Shown here: positions 8,280 through 15,338 of the stretch, piece after piece
Layout: each line of letters begins with the position of its first letter
Position numbering within the stretch: the first letter of the stretch is position 1
From: Izhakiella australiensis
GTDB lineage: Bacteria; Pseudomonadota; Gammaproteobacteria; Enterobacterales; Enterobacteriaceae
NCBI RefSeq assembly: GCF_002006995.1
Contig: NZ_MRUL01000025.1
Location: 1 to 45,894 of the forward strand
Length of the DNA: 45,894 nt
Direction: 5' to 3'
The notes under the pieces: generated by a model
Told to the model about the DNA's origin: nothing
What the model saw: the letters and a program-made list of their open reading frames with translations, nothing else
Database searches by the model: none
Translations under genes and position numbers: made by a program

Positions 8280-8603
8280 TTAATCACGCCTGTGCAGCTG
8301 TATGAGTGCCTGAGAGGGCCGATAGTGCTGCTTCGCCCACCGCCCGTAATTATTAACGGACTCATACTGACGTTCTGCAGCACCATCACGGTAATACAGT
8401 ACCTGAATAATCCCATGCAACTGCAGATAGCTGGCTACCGTAGTTACATTATTGCGAACGAAGTGTGTGTGGCCCTGGAAGTTATCAAGATCAACTCCGT
8501 CCTGTCCGTCATCAAGCGCATCAAGAATAAAAGCTATCAACGCTGAAGCTATAGAACGACGGCCAGAACCTGCGATACAAGCATCAAGCTCCTGAAAGGT
8601 CAT
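8280..8603 (-). CDS. Hypothetical protein, fourth gene of par operon
   Basis: 107 residues (MTFQELDACIAGSGRRSIAS...). Family not recognised. It is soluble, with no signal peptide or membrane segment, and mixed charge; it ends QALIQLHRRD. Its ATG overlaps the stop of the gene before it by 4 bp (ATGA), so it should be translated together with parA-parB and the 145-residue protein. Conservation of that arrangement would suggest a role in partition or its control, but nothing in the sequence proves this. Confidence 0.7.
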   Translation of the reverse strand: MTFQELDACIAGSGRRSIASALIAFILDALDDGQDGVDLDNFQGHTHFVRNNVTTVASYLQLHGIIQVLYYRDGAAERQYESVNNYGRWAKQHYRPSQALIQLHRRD

Positions 8604-9037
8604 CTGGATTTCCTGTTATAACGGTAATGGGCGTCCTCTTCGATTGCAGCCACGAGCCATCCGGTAGCGGTTCGCCTGTCTATGTTCTCAGGCAAGGAAG
8701 CGACGAGCTGCTCAAGTGGAAGTGTACGATTAGATCTGAATATAAGCGCCGACATTCCACACCAGTCTTGGTTACTTTCTGGCTTCCAGCCGGCGCCGAG
8801 CATCAACGTTAATGCCGTCTGAGCCGCCCATAACGGAGTTTCTGCCGGGCTCAAGGACCATGTGGCTAACGCTGCTCCGGGTACAGGCCTGCTTCTTGTT
8901 ACGTACCCAAGTTTGATAGCCGCTTCTGTTAGTGCGGCAGCAGCTTCGGATTGAGTTCCGGGATACTGAAGCGCCCAGAGGCGGACAATTTGGCCACGGA
9001 ATTCCGTGGCCATTTCGGTGAATGGAGTAGATTTCAT
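8600..9037 (-). CDS. Hypothetical protein, third gene of par operon
   Basis: 145 residues (MKSTPFTEMATEFRGQIVRL...). Family not recognised. Alanine-rich helical N-terminal half (SEAAAALTEAAIKLGYVTRS), no signal peptide, and a basic tail (EEDAHYRYNRKSR). The start codon overlaps the parB stop (TAATG) and its own stop overlaps the next start, so it lies in one translationally coupled leftward operon. Confidence 0.7.
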   Translation of the reverse strand: MKSTPFTEMATEFRGQIVRLWALQYPGTQSEAAAALTEAAIKLGYVTRSRPVPGAALATWSLSPAETPLWAAQTALTLMLGAGWKPESNQDWCGMSALIFRSNRTLPLEQLVASLPENIDRRTATGWLVAAIEEDAHYRYNRKSR

Positions 9038-10068
9038 TACTGAGATCGCATCCCTTTAACACGGAGTTCAGATGCCTCAACTGAAATTTCACCAATTTCC
9101 AGTTTCACCCACACATATCCCTCTGCGTCTGGCGCGCGGTCAGTCATTATAGTCCCTTGCTGACCGTCTATGTCGACAACGACCTGCCAGTGTTTTACAC
9201 CTGAATTGCTGTCTACAGGCCTGGCAGGTTTTTTGTTCTGAGCCTTAGATTTCGCATGCGAAATCTTATCTTTGCCTTTGTTCTTTACTTCATCAAGAAC
9301 AGCTTTAACCTGCGCGCGTGAAATACCTGACTCCCTCGCAGCTGCGACGAGCTTCTCGGCTTCTTCGGGGGAGTTTTCATTCACCTGAATCAATGTGTAT
9401 GCCAGATCGACATCGGATGTAACTTTATCCCGAAGAAGGGCAGTAACATTTTCTGGTGCATCAATGAGACGAAGGTGTTTACTCACAAACGAGGTAGGTT
9501 TGCCCATCGTTTTTGCGATCTGCTCACCTGTCATGTTGAACTGATGCTTGAGCTCATAAAACGATTTTGCAGTCGCTAAAGGTTTCAAACCAGACTGCTG
9601 CAGGTTTTCAATGAGCTGACCGATGATGCGTTCTTTTCTTTCCCTCGGTGGTTTACCAACATAAATATCAATATGGGTATCACCACGTTTTCGAGCAGTA
9701 CGAACACGCGTTTCGCCTAACCATATCTGGTAGCCGCGCCTGTCACGAGGATAGCAACGAGGTGGAGTAAGCATCCCTATAGTTTCAAAGGTGTCCGACA
9801 TACCCTCGATAACTTCTTCATCGAAGTCTTCTTCAGGTCGCACTTGTTCTTCAGCATATACAAGATTTATATCTACACGGATTATCTGCCCATCAGGTTC
9901 GATGTCCGGGCGTGCTATATCCGCCATAATCTGGTGCGCAGCTATATCATGGCTCTGCTCATCTGGCTGTTTGTTTACAATGACATGTTCGATATCAGGT
10001 ACAGCAGTCGCATTTTTTTTCATTTCCTGCTGCGCCTGGAGACGTTTCATGAACGGTTTCTTAGCCAT
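9037..10068 (-). CDS. parB: ParB-family partition protein
   Basis: 343 residues. It binds centromere (parS) sites and, with ParA, moves plasmid copies to daughter cells. An N-terminal basic arm (MAKKPFMKRLQAQQEMKK) is followed by the ParB/Spo0J nuclease-like fold (about 75-180) with the GxxRxR nucleotide-binding signature GETRVRTARKRG, then the helix-turn-helix (MTGEQIAKTMGKPTSFVSKH), a linker and a C-terminal domain. The ATG at 10068 overlaps the parA stop (TGATG) and is chosen over a GTG one codon upstream. Oddly, a candidate parS palindrome lies inside this gene (9247-9266), in the linker codons. Confidence 0.9.
   Translation of the reverse strand: MAKKPFMKRLQAQQEMKKNATAVPDIEHVIVNKQPDEQSHDIAAHQIMADIARPDIEPDGQIIRVDINLVYAEEQVRPEEDFDEEVIEGMSDTFETIGMLTPPRCYPRDRRGYQIWLGETRVRTARKRGDTHIDIYVGKPPRERKERIIGQLIENLQQSGLKPLATAKSFYELKHQFNMTGEQIAKTMGKPTSFVSKHLRLIDAPENVTALLRDKVTSDVDLAYTLIQVNENSPEEAEKLVAAARESGISRAQVKAVLDEVKNKGKDKISHAKSKAQNKKPARPVDSNSGVKHWQVVVDIDGQQGTIMTDRAPDAEGYVWVKLEIGEISVEASELRVKGMRSQ
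9247..9266. promoter_or_regulatory. Candidate parS palindrome 2 (inside parB)
   Basis: A 20-bp perfect palindrome with core ATTTCGCATGCGAAAT inside the parB linker region, where sequence constraint on the protein is probably low (KGKDKISHAKSKAQNKK). Identical core to the copies at 8253 and 10950. Confidence 0.6.
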
Positions 10069-10934
10069 CACTTACCTCCAGCGAGCTTAATAATTTTCTG
10101 TGTAAGTTCTTTATACTGGATTGCAGGAAGACATTTAGGGTCATATTCATCAAAGGATAGACCAAGCTCGATTGCCTCTTTTGCAGCTGCAGGTACAAAT
10201 GATATATAAGCGAGAATGTATTCTTCGGAGTACCCCTTACCCTGAAGGATCTCGATGAGGAGATTCAGGTTCAGTGTATCAATAGGCCCCAGATACCCTT
10301 CTTTGAGCGGCTTTTTATAATTTTTCACCTGCGTCTGGGTCACATACGTCCCCATAAACTGGAGAGAAGGGTTATAGTTCCGCTTAATTTTCTGCATATA
10401 GGCAAGCTGTTTACCTACTGCATTACGGGCCTGTTTCTCCAGCAGAGTAGGGATTAGAAGGTAATCAGCTGACATATGAGCTGCGATCATGACATTCGAA
10501 TATGATGGTGCTGAATCGGCAATAATAAAATCAAACTGCTTCTTCAGTTCTTCAATACGGTCCCTGAAGTCGAACATGCAATCGCTGTTGCGATAGTTAA
10601 TTTCATTTAGTTCACTGGTAGCACCAATAAAGAAGCGCCCGCCGGGAAGTTCAATGGGTCGAACCTCTGTATCCGGGAAGAAAAGCTGATATGTGTTCGA
10701 CTCGCCAGGAGTAAAACTGTTACTTAAAGGTTCACGTTCAATTTCATAAGGTAAGTCATCGGGGAAAGCCCTCTCCGTCAGACCAGTTGTCCAGTCCATA
10801 TCAATTTCAAGCACACGAAAGCCAGCACTACGAAGGTCATGTGCAATTTCACTGGATGACTGCGATTTAACGATTCCGCCCTTCTGGCTGCATACAACGA
10901 TGAGTTTTCCGATGGGTCCAATTTTCAGGGTCAT
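10068..10934 (-). CDS. parA: ParA-family partition ATPase
   Basis: 288 residues from MTLKIGPIGKLIVV. Deviant Walker A motif CSQKGGIVKSQSS: the signature Lys and P-loop Lys are present, and Val replaces the usual Gly, as Tyr does in F SopA (KGGVYKTS). Walker A' (EIDMDWTTGLTERAF) and Walker B-like IADSAP follow. ParA binds ATP and nucleoid DNA and positions plasmids through ParB. No N-terminal helix-turn-helix is seen, so autoregulation may depend on ParB. The start at 10934 has a ribosome binding site (AAGGACAG). A longer start at 10958 overlaps the palindrome at 10950 and is less likely. First gene of the four-gene par operon. Confidence 0.9.
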   Translation of the reverse strand: MTLKIGPIGKLIVVCSQKGGIVKSQSSSEIAHDLRSAGFRVLEIDMDWTTGLTERAFPDDLPYEIEREPLSNSFTPGESNTYQLFFPDTEVRPIELPGGRFFIGATSELNEINYRNSDCMFDFRDRIEELKKQFDFIIADSAPSYSNVMIAAHMSADYLLIPTLLEKQARNAVGKQLAYMQKIKRNYNPSLQFMGTYVTQTQVKNYKKPLKEGYLGPIDTLNLNLLIEILQGKGYSEEYILAYISFVPAAAKEAIELGLSFDEYDPKCLPAIQYKELTQKIIKLAGGK

Positions 10935-10949
10935 GGATCTGTCCTTAAG

Positions 10950-10965
10950 ATTTCGCATGCGAAAT
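10950..10965. promoter_or_regulatory. Candidate parS palindrome 3 / par operator
   Basis: The 16-bp core ATTTCGCATGCGAAAT sits just upstream of the parA start. ParB binding here could serve as centromere, as operon repressor site, or both. Confidence 0.65.
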
Positions 10966-11168
10966 GTTTGAGAAGGGGCGGCACGACTTGAGAGAGCATT
11001 TCAGTAATGTAATGAGATGATTACGGTATTTCATACACACTCCTATGAGTCAGGCGTTTCGCCAGATGCAGAAGCAGCTATCTGCCTCTGCGTTGATTGT
11101 CGTGCTTTCAGGACGACACAAACAGTATACAGAAAAACCATTAAGTATCAATAATGATACGCAATGGT

Positions 11169-11182
11169 TTTCGCATGCGAAA
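11169..11182. promoter_or_regulatory. Candidate parS palindrome 4 (shorter)
   Basis: A 14-bp version of the palindrome (TTTCGCATGCGAAA), 219 bp upstream of copy 3. The first core base differs, so it is a weaker copy. The 10966-11168 interval has no gene and probably carries the par promoter; I could not fix the -10/-35 boxes with confidence. Confidence 0.5.
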
Positions 11183-11204
11183 TCACATATTGAGTATTTC
11201 TGGT

Positions 11205-11335
11205 GATCATATTTGATTTTGTTGACGCACAGCGCCTGTTCATAGCTTGCATCTGAGCAGGTGAAGGATTAGATATGCCCGACGGGCACGTCAGCCTAGC
11301 ACATTGGGGTTTTCAGAAAGGTCATGCCAGTGGTC
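11205..11335 (+). ncRNA. Candidate structured RNA, copy 1
   Basis: The segment aligns with 12292-12418: shared TGATC(A/G)TATTT, TTTTGTTGAC, CAGCGC, a hairpin CCTGTTCA/TGAGCAGG, a second hairpin TGCCCG-A-CGGGCA, then CGTCAG and ATTGGG. Stems are kept while bases change, as in a conserved RNA. It lies beside a leftward hypothetical gene and resembles phage/plasmid C4-type antisense RNAs in layout (inference). Confidence 0.4.
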
Positions 11336-11339
11336 CTGA

Positions 11340-11678
11340 TTAATAACCTCGAACTGCCACTACAATACCGCAGATGATGCAAAGGACAATTACCCAAAGA
11401 ATGGCTGGCATTGGATTGCCATTTTTAGCTTCAGATGCCAAATACGCATTAAACTCTTTTTTACTTTGTCTTCGACCATGAGATGTAGAGAAATTGTGCT
11501 GCCTTAGCGGAACAGTACCAGACTCAACATATTCCTTAGCTGCCGCTAATGTGGGGACAGGTCCAAAATCATGAGCGCCATTAGCATCGACAATAAGCCA
11601 CCCAGAGTTATTTTTTATAATGCAACGCCCATCATCTACTGCGTATCTTCCGGCCTGAATTCTGGTTACCTTAGCCAA
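11340..11678 (-). CDS. Hypothetical protein with C-terminal membrane anchor
   Basis: 112 residues starting at TTG 11678 (GGAG ribosome binding site just upstream). Residues 1-55 look like a small beta-rich domain (TRIQAGRYAVDDGRCIIKNN, GWLIVDANG). A polar linker follows, then one C-terminal transmembrane helix (AILWVIVLCIICGIVVAVRG), suggesting a tail-anchored inner-membrane protein facing the cytoplasm. Family not recognised. Confidence 0.65.
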   Translation of the reverse strand: MAKVTRIQAGRYAVDDGRCIIKNNSGWLIVDANGAHDFGPVPTLAAAKEYVESGTVPLRQHNFSTSHGRRQSKKEFNAYLASEAKNGNPMPAILWVIVLCIICGIVVAVRGY

Positions 11679-11842
11679 CGTTTGCTCCGTGTTGTCTTAT
11701 GCCCAACGGGCTACTTTGTTCATCAGTAAAAGTTTACAGCTTTATCCCTGCGCCGCAATGGGTTGGACACTCAGCTAATTCTGTCCAGTGGCGCTGCACG
11801 ATCTGTCCTGGTAGAATGAATTAATCAGCAACATGCGAGGTA

Positions 11843-12103
11843 ATGATGAAGACGGGAACCGGAGTTAACACGGTACGTATCGGTGATGAGGTCAAGCACA
11901 TTACCGAACTTGATGACACGACGCTCAGTTACGAGTGGTCAAAGCTTAAAACGGAGAATGCTGACCTTTACGGTTATAACCGGAAGGTTAATCAGGGCTG
12001 GCGCGGCTTTATTCTTCGTATGATAGGTGTACATTTGCCGGATAAAGAACGAGTTATGCTTGGCGGCATAAATGCCAGGAAAGATTCCGTCTATCCAGAC
12101 TGA
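11843..12103 (+). CDS. Small hypothetical protein
   Basis: 86 residues (MMKTGTGVNTVRIGDEVKHI...), soluble, no signal peptide, with a ribosome binding site GAGG 5 bp before the ATG. The two start codons 11843 and 11846 are equally possible. Family not recognised. It is a single gene between the two structured-RNA-like repeats. Confidence 0.6.
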   Translation: MMKTGTGVNTVRIGDEVKHITELDDTTLSYEWSKLKTENADLYGYNRKVNQGWRGFILRMIGVHLPDKERVMLGGINARKDSVYPD

Positions 12104-12291
12104 GGCTGCGCCAGCGGCCTTTTTTACGTCCTCGCTTTATTACCTCCTTACCTGGACGTACAGGTAATTCTGCCCAGCATTATGTTTGCCATCTTAATCC
12201 ACTTGTTGCGGCCCTTCTGTAATGCACAAAAAATGCTATCCATATTGGACATTTCGGCACTATCGGAAAAAGTGTCCACAAAATATTTCAG
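12104..12291. other. Non-coding stretch with inverted repeat
   Basis: No gene seen. At about 12246-12280 TTGGACATTT is followed 15 bp later by AAAGTGTCCA, an imperfect inverted repeat that could be a recombinase subsite for the resolvase 230 bp downstream. This is weak evidence. Confidence 0.35.
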
Positions 12292-12418
12292 GTGATCGTA
12301 TTTTATTTTGTTGACAAGCAGCGCAAACCGTGAGTCTGTTCAGAACTCGTTTTTGAACAGGGGAGGGGTTGGACAAGCCCACCGGGCGCGTCAGGTTGTA
12401 ACAATTGGGTATCCCCAA
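12292..12418 (+). ncRNA. Candidate structured RNA, copy 2
   Basis: Partner of the segment at 11205. Hairpin arms CTGTTCA and TGAACAG; then GGGGTTGGACAA; then GCCC-ACC-GGGC, GCGTCAG and ATTGGG. Arms differ from copy 1 but still pair. It lies upstream of the recombinase operon, same strand, so it could also be its leader. Confidence 0.4.
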
Positions 12419-12515
12419 AAGATGCTAGCGACTTAGAATCTAAAACCCTGCTAAGATACCATTTAAATGTTACCCACAATTATGATACCACTTAAAAGCA
12501 ACCACAGGCGATAAA

Positions 12516-13166
12516 ATGTACATTTATGCGTATCTTCGCGCGTCAACAATTGAGCAGGATGCACTTCGAGCAAAAACCAGACTGAAGGAGTTTGCTGCTC
12601 ATCATGGACAACGCATAGCTGGCTGGTATGTTGAAAACGCATCTGGAGCATCGCTCGACCGTCCGGAACTTAATCGGATGCTGTCTGATATGGAATCAGG
12701 TGATGTAATTCTGATTGAGCAGGTAGATCGTCTTTCACGTCTGAGTGATGCCGACTGGGATACACTTAAACGGCGGATAATTGAAAAAGAACTTTCGGTT
12801 ATCAGTCTAGATCTCCCAACTAGCCATATAGCGCTTACCCATGCTGCTTCAGACAACTTTACACGCAGCATGCTCAGGGCTGTAAATGGGATGATGCTCG
12901 ATATGCTTGCAGCTATAGCACGCAAAGACTATGAGGATCGTCGAAGGCGCCAGAAAGAGGGCATTGAAAAGGCCAGGCTTGAGGGTAAGTATGCAGGGAG
13001 ACAGCCGGACATGGCCAAGCATGAACTTATAAGGACATTACGTTTATTGAACGGTAAATCATTAAATGAGACAGCGCGTCTTGCAGGCGTTTCCAAAATG
13101 ACTGTTATTCGGGTTTGTAAAAACAGTCAGACTGGGCAGGCTACAATTTACGGTAATAAAGAATGA
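12516..13166 (+). CDS. Serine recombinase (resolvase/invertase family)
   Basis: 216 residues. Catalytic Ser10 in YAYLRAS, and the resolvase signature EQVDRLSRLSDADWDTLKRR. The long E helix (ARKDYEDRRRRQKEGIEKAR) and a C-terminal helix-turn-helix (SLNETARLAGVSKMTVIRVC) follow. It cuts and rejoins DNA at res-type sites, on plasmids usually to resolve multimers. The last codons overlap the next gene by 4 bp (ATGA), so it heads a coupled operon with the nuclease-like gene and, before the transposon inserted, two more genes. Confidence 0.9.
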   Translation: MYIYAYLRASTIEQDALRAKTRLKEFAAHHGQRIAGWYVENASGASLDRPELNRMLSDMESGDVILIEQVDRLSRLSDADWDTLKRRIIEKELSVISLDLPTSHIALTHAASDNFTRSMLRAVNGMMLDMLAAIARKDYEDRRRRQKEGIEKARLEGKYAGRQPDMAKHELIRTLRLLNGKSLNETARLAGVSKMTVIRVCKNSQTGQATIYGNKE

Positions 13167-14014
13167 AATTTACAGAAAGTGATATCAAAAATATAAACCA
13201 GCTTTTTGAAGACCCACATAATGCAGGCTATGTTCTGAATTTCACAAACAAATCAATGCGCGAGTTTTTCGAATCTGAGCTGTCAATCGATATAGACAAC
13301 GACATCTATCGGAAAGATGGCGACTCAAAAATGAAGCGGTTGCGTTGCCTTTTGAAGCAAGATGACAGGGAAACAGTTCTTAGAGTGGTCACTCGACTCT
13401 GGGAACACAGGAAAACAATGCCTGACAACGTGATCACTGCTCAGGATGATGCTGTCTACGGTAGATTGATATCCAAAATTCAGGGGGCAGACAGTCTTAC
13501 AGCAGCCGGCAAGACACCCGCATTGATCGTCCCCACCGGCATCGATAATAATTATTTTCTTAAAGGCCTGGAAACCCTCCATAACCAACCGCCTCACCAA
13601 CGGGGTCACAGCTTTGAATTATGGCTTAACGAACTATTTACCGCTTTCTATCTTTCCCCTAAAGGCGCATTCAGGTTGAAGGGCGAACAGATTGACGGCA
13701 GTTTTCTGTTAAATAATGAAACCTATCTTGTGGAAGCAAAGTGGCATAGCACTAAAACAGGAAACGCTGATCTCCATGCATTTCATGGCAAGCTGGATCA
13801 GAAAATTTCATGGGCTCGCGGCGTATTTATCAGTTGGGCTGGATTTACAAAAAGTGGTCTGGATGCATGGGGGAGGGGAAAGAAGGTCATCTGTGTCAGC
13901 GGTTATGATCTTGTTCTCATGTTAAAAAATAACATCAGTTTCAGAATGTTGATGGAAGAAAAAATCAGACGGGCAGCCGAAACTGGCAACTTATATGTAG
14001 CGGCTCGCGTTTGA
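13163..14014 (+). CDS. PD-(D/E)XK nuclease-like protein, C-terminus altered by transposon
   Basis: 283 residues. The C-terminal half has a restriction-endonuclease-like core: Glu in RGHSFELWLNELF (about 150), Asp in GEQIDGSF (about 177) and the E-x-K pair in YLVEAKW (about 191-193), then a QxxxW-like segment (GKLDQKISWARGVFISWAGF). The N-terminal half (about 1-100) is helical and unrecognised. It is probably a DNase or DNA-binding partner of the adjacent recombinase (inference). The transposon at 13996 interrupts it after Tyr278. Joining 13995 to 18834 restores the frame and gives a 290-residue protein ending IKIDEIYPNISK; the present form ends VAARV. The nuclease core is untouched, so it may still work. 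Confidence 0.75.
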   Translation: MKFTESDIKNINQLFEDPHNAGYVLNFTNKSMREFFESELSIDIDNDIYRKDGDSKMKRLRCLLKQDDRETVLRVVTRLWEHRKTMPDNVITAQDDAVYGRLISKIQGADSLTAAGKTPALIVPTGIDNNYFLKGLETLHNQPPHQRGHSFELWLNELFTAFYLSPKGAFRLKGEQIDGSFLLNNETYLVEAKWHSTKTGNADLHAFHGKLDQKISWARGVFISWAGFTKSGLDAWGRGKKVICVSGYDLVLMLKNNISFRMLMEEKIRRAAETGNLYVAARV

Positions 14015-14208
14015 AAACGCCCATGCTCGCGTTTATCGGCTTTTTTTGCTCACATTAACTGCAAATGAAAATCCCCGCGTGCTCACATTAACTGCCACTG
14101 TGCTCGCGTTTATCTTTTCATGCTCGCAATCATTTTTCCCGTGCTCACAATAACTGCAAATCAAAATTCACCTCCCGACGCCACCAACCGTCCTTTTTGG
14201 GTATACCA
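13996..14208. repeat. Left terminal inverted repeat with seven spaced motifs
   Basis: 213 bp, identical to the right arm apart from one extra T in a T-run. It contains seven same-direction copies of GCTC(A/G)C(A/G), starting at 14003, 14025, 14048, 14081, 14102, 14122 and 14143. Intervals are about 20-23 bp with one gap of 33. Three copies extend to GCTCACA(T/A)TAACTGC. Spacing by two helical turns fits an array of transposase-binding sites, as at Tn7 and Tn5053 ends. Confidence 0.85.
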
Positions 14209-14220
14209 CAACAAGACAAA

Positions 14221-14248
14221 ACCATGAGACATTTCGGTGTCTCATGGT
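14221..14248. terminator. Bidirectional Rho-independent terminator
   Basis: Perfect 11-bp arms ACCATGAGACA and TGTCTCATGGT around a TTTCGG loop, with a T-run on the right side and an A-run on the left. It ends omptin transcription from the right and shields the transposon from the recombinase operon on the left. Confidence 0.8.
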
Positions 14249-14278
14249 TTTTTGTATACCTCAGTATTAACCATACGC

Positions 14279-15226
14279 TCAGAAGCGGTACTGCAGACCC
14301 GCTGTTAGGCTATAATTTTTATTTTCTATACCTGCAGCATCGCCGCCCACATGGCTCGATTCGCCACTCACACGGTCAATTATCTGCGTACCCCCTTTAC
14401 CCTGAGAGTATCGGCTCCAGGTAAACTCGGTGAATACTTTGGCGTTAGGGGTGACGTAATATCCTACATCCACCGAGGCCGAATAATAATTGGAGCCGCT
14501 GGTCTTTTCACGGAAGGTCAAATCACGCATATAGTGTTCATCGTTGTCTTTGGCTTCAACCCACGGGCTGAACTTCAACAATGCATTAAATTCAACATCC
14601 CGATACCGATAGCCGCCAGCCAGACCTAAGTACGGCATACTGAATTTTTGCTGGTAGCCAATGCCGCGTTCTCCGCGAGGAAAATTGCCGATATTACTGC
14701 CATTATCGTATTGGTAGTGGCCACCAAAAGCGGTCCAGCTAAAACGGGTCTGCTGGTAACCAACTACCGCACCTACTTTATAATCAGGGCGTTTTACCAG
14801 CCAGGCTTTGGCATTGACATCAAATTCATTAGCATGATTAAGGCGGGTGTTTGGGCTATTAGACCAATCTGTCCAATGCGCTTGCCCCGCATCCATCCAG
14901 TCATAATCATCCATTCCCGCTCCACTTGAAGCTAATGTGGTCCACCCTCTTGCATTCAGCGTCAACCAAAAAAGCGGATCCCAGGAAATATCACCTTTAA
15001 TTATGGGTGTATTGTTAATCTTCCAGTTGAGCTCGCTGATCTTTCTGCCGGTATCTGCGTCATACACATACTCTTTGGATTCACCACCAAGCCAACCCAA
15101 CGCGGTACTGACGGTAACGCTATCGGCGGCAAAATTTACGGCATAAGGTCCTTTCTCATTTTGAGCTAGAGTAATATTAGTTGCCGTCAAACCTAAAATA
15201 CCCAACGTTATCATGTATTTATTCAT
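14279..15226 (-). CDS. Omptin-family outer-membrane protease (OmpT/Pla/PgtE type)
   Basis: 315 residues with a signal peptide (MNKYMITLGILGLTATNITL, cut near residue 21) and a 10-stranded beta-barrel ending in aromatic F. Omptins are surface proteases that cleave at basic residues and act on plasminogen, complement and antimicrobial peptides. Catalytic residues of OmpT (Asp83, Asp85, Asp210, His212) correspond to Asp107 and Asp109 (MDDYDWMD) and Asp229 and His231 (DNDEHY). The conserved blocks ARGWTTL, ANEFDVNAK and YYVTPNAKVFTE are present. LPS-binding residues were not checked. The start at 15226 places the signal peptide correctly; an upstream ATG in the same frame would add a non-signal extension. 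It is transposon cargo with its own upstream hairpins and a downstream terminator. It may correspond to plasmid omptins known in Klebsiella or AIEC; this cannot be confirmed here. Confidence 0.93.
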   Translation of the reverse strand: MNKYMITLGILGLTATNITLAQNEKGPYAVNFAADSVTVSTALGWLGGESKEYVYDADTGRKISELNWKINNTPIIKGDISWDPLFWLTLNARGWTTLASSGAGMDDYDWMDAGQAHWTDWSNSPNTRLNHANEFDVNAKAWLVKRPDYKVGAVVGYQQTRFSWTAFGGHYQYDNGSNIGNFPRGERGIGYQQKFSMPYLGLAGGYRYRDVEFNALLKFSPWVEAKDNDEHYMRDLTFREKTSGSNYYSASVDVGYYVTPNAKVFTEFTWSRYSQGKGGTQIIDRVSGESSHVGGDAAGIENKNYSLTAGLQYRF

Positions 15227-15263
15227 TGTTAACCATTCCTTTGACAATAGATGAAGGTTTGAT

Positions 15264-15328
15264 TTCAGGTCGGTCAGACCTGAAAGCAAGTAAGTTGCCT
15301 TCACCAGTGGCAGAGGCAACTTACTTGC
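15264..15328. promoter_or_regulatory. Two strong hairpins in the omptin leader
   Basis: Between the tniB stop and the omptin start: arms GCAAGTAAGTTGCC (15286-15299) and GGCAACTTACTTGC (15315-15328), 14-bp perfect, 15-bp spacer; and TTCAGGTC/GACCTGAA (15264-15284), 8-bp, 5-nt loop. No T-run follows, so they may be a weak terminator, a leader control structure, or a cargo boundary site. Confidence 0.5.
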
Positions 15329-15338
15329 CTATAAACCA

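Noticed and set aside
10068..10934. ParA P-loop thought defective because Val replaces Gly (KGGIVKS)
   Set aside because: F SopA-type proteins also vary at this position (KGGVYKT), so loss of function is not supported.
11755..11800. Another possible copy of the RNA-like element (GGGTTGGACAC)
   Set aside because: Only this short match; the downstream GCGTCAG block and hairpins are missing.
12292..12320. TTGACA near 12312 as a plain -35 box for the recombinase gene
   Set aside because: No good -10 at 16-18 bp, and the same block recurs in the other RNA-like copy; not enough to call a promoter.
14003..14160. Repeats read as replication iterons of a second replicon
   Set aside because: They occur identically in both inverted arms at the transposon ends with target duplication outside, so end-binding sites fit better; no Rep gene is adjacent.
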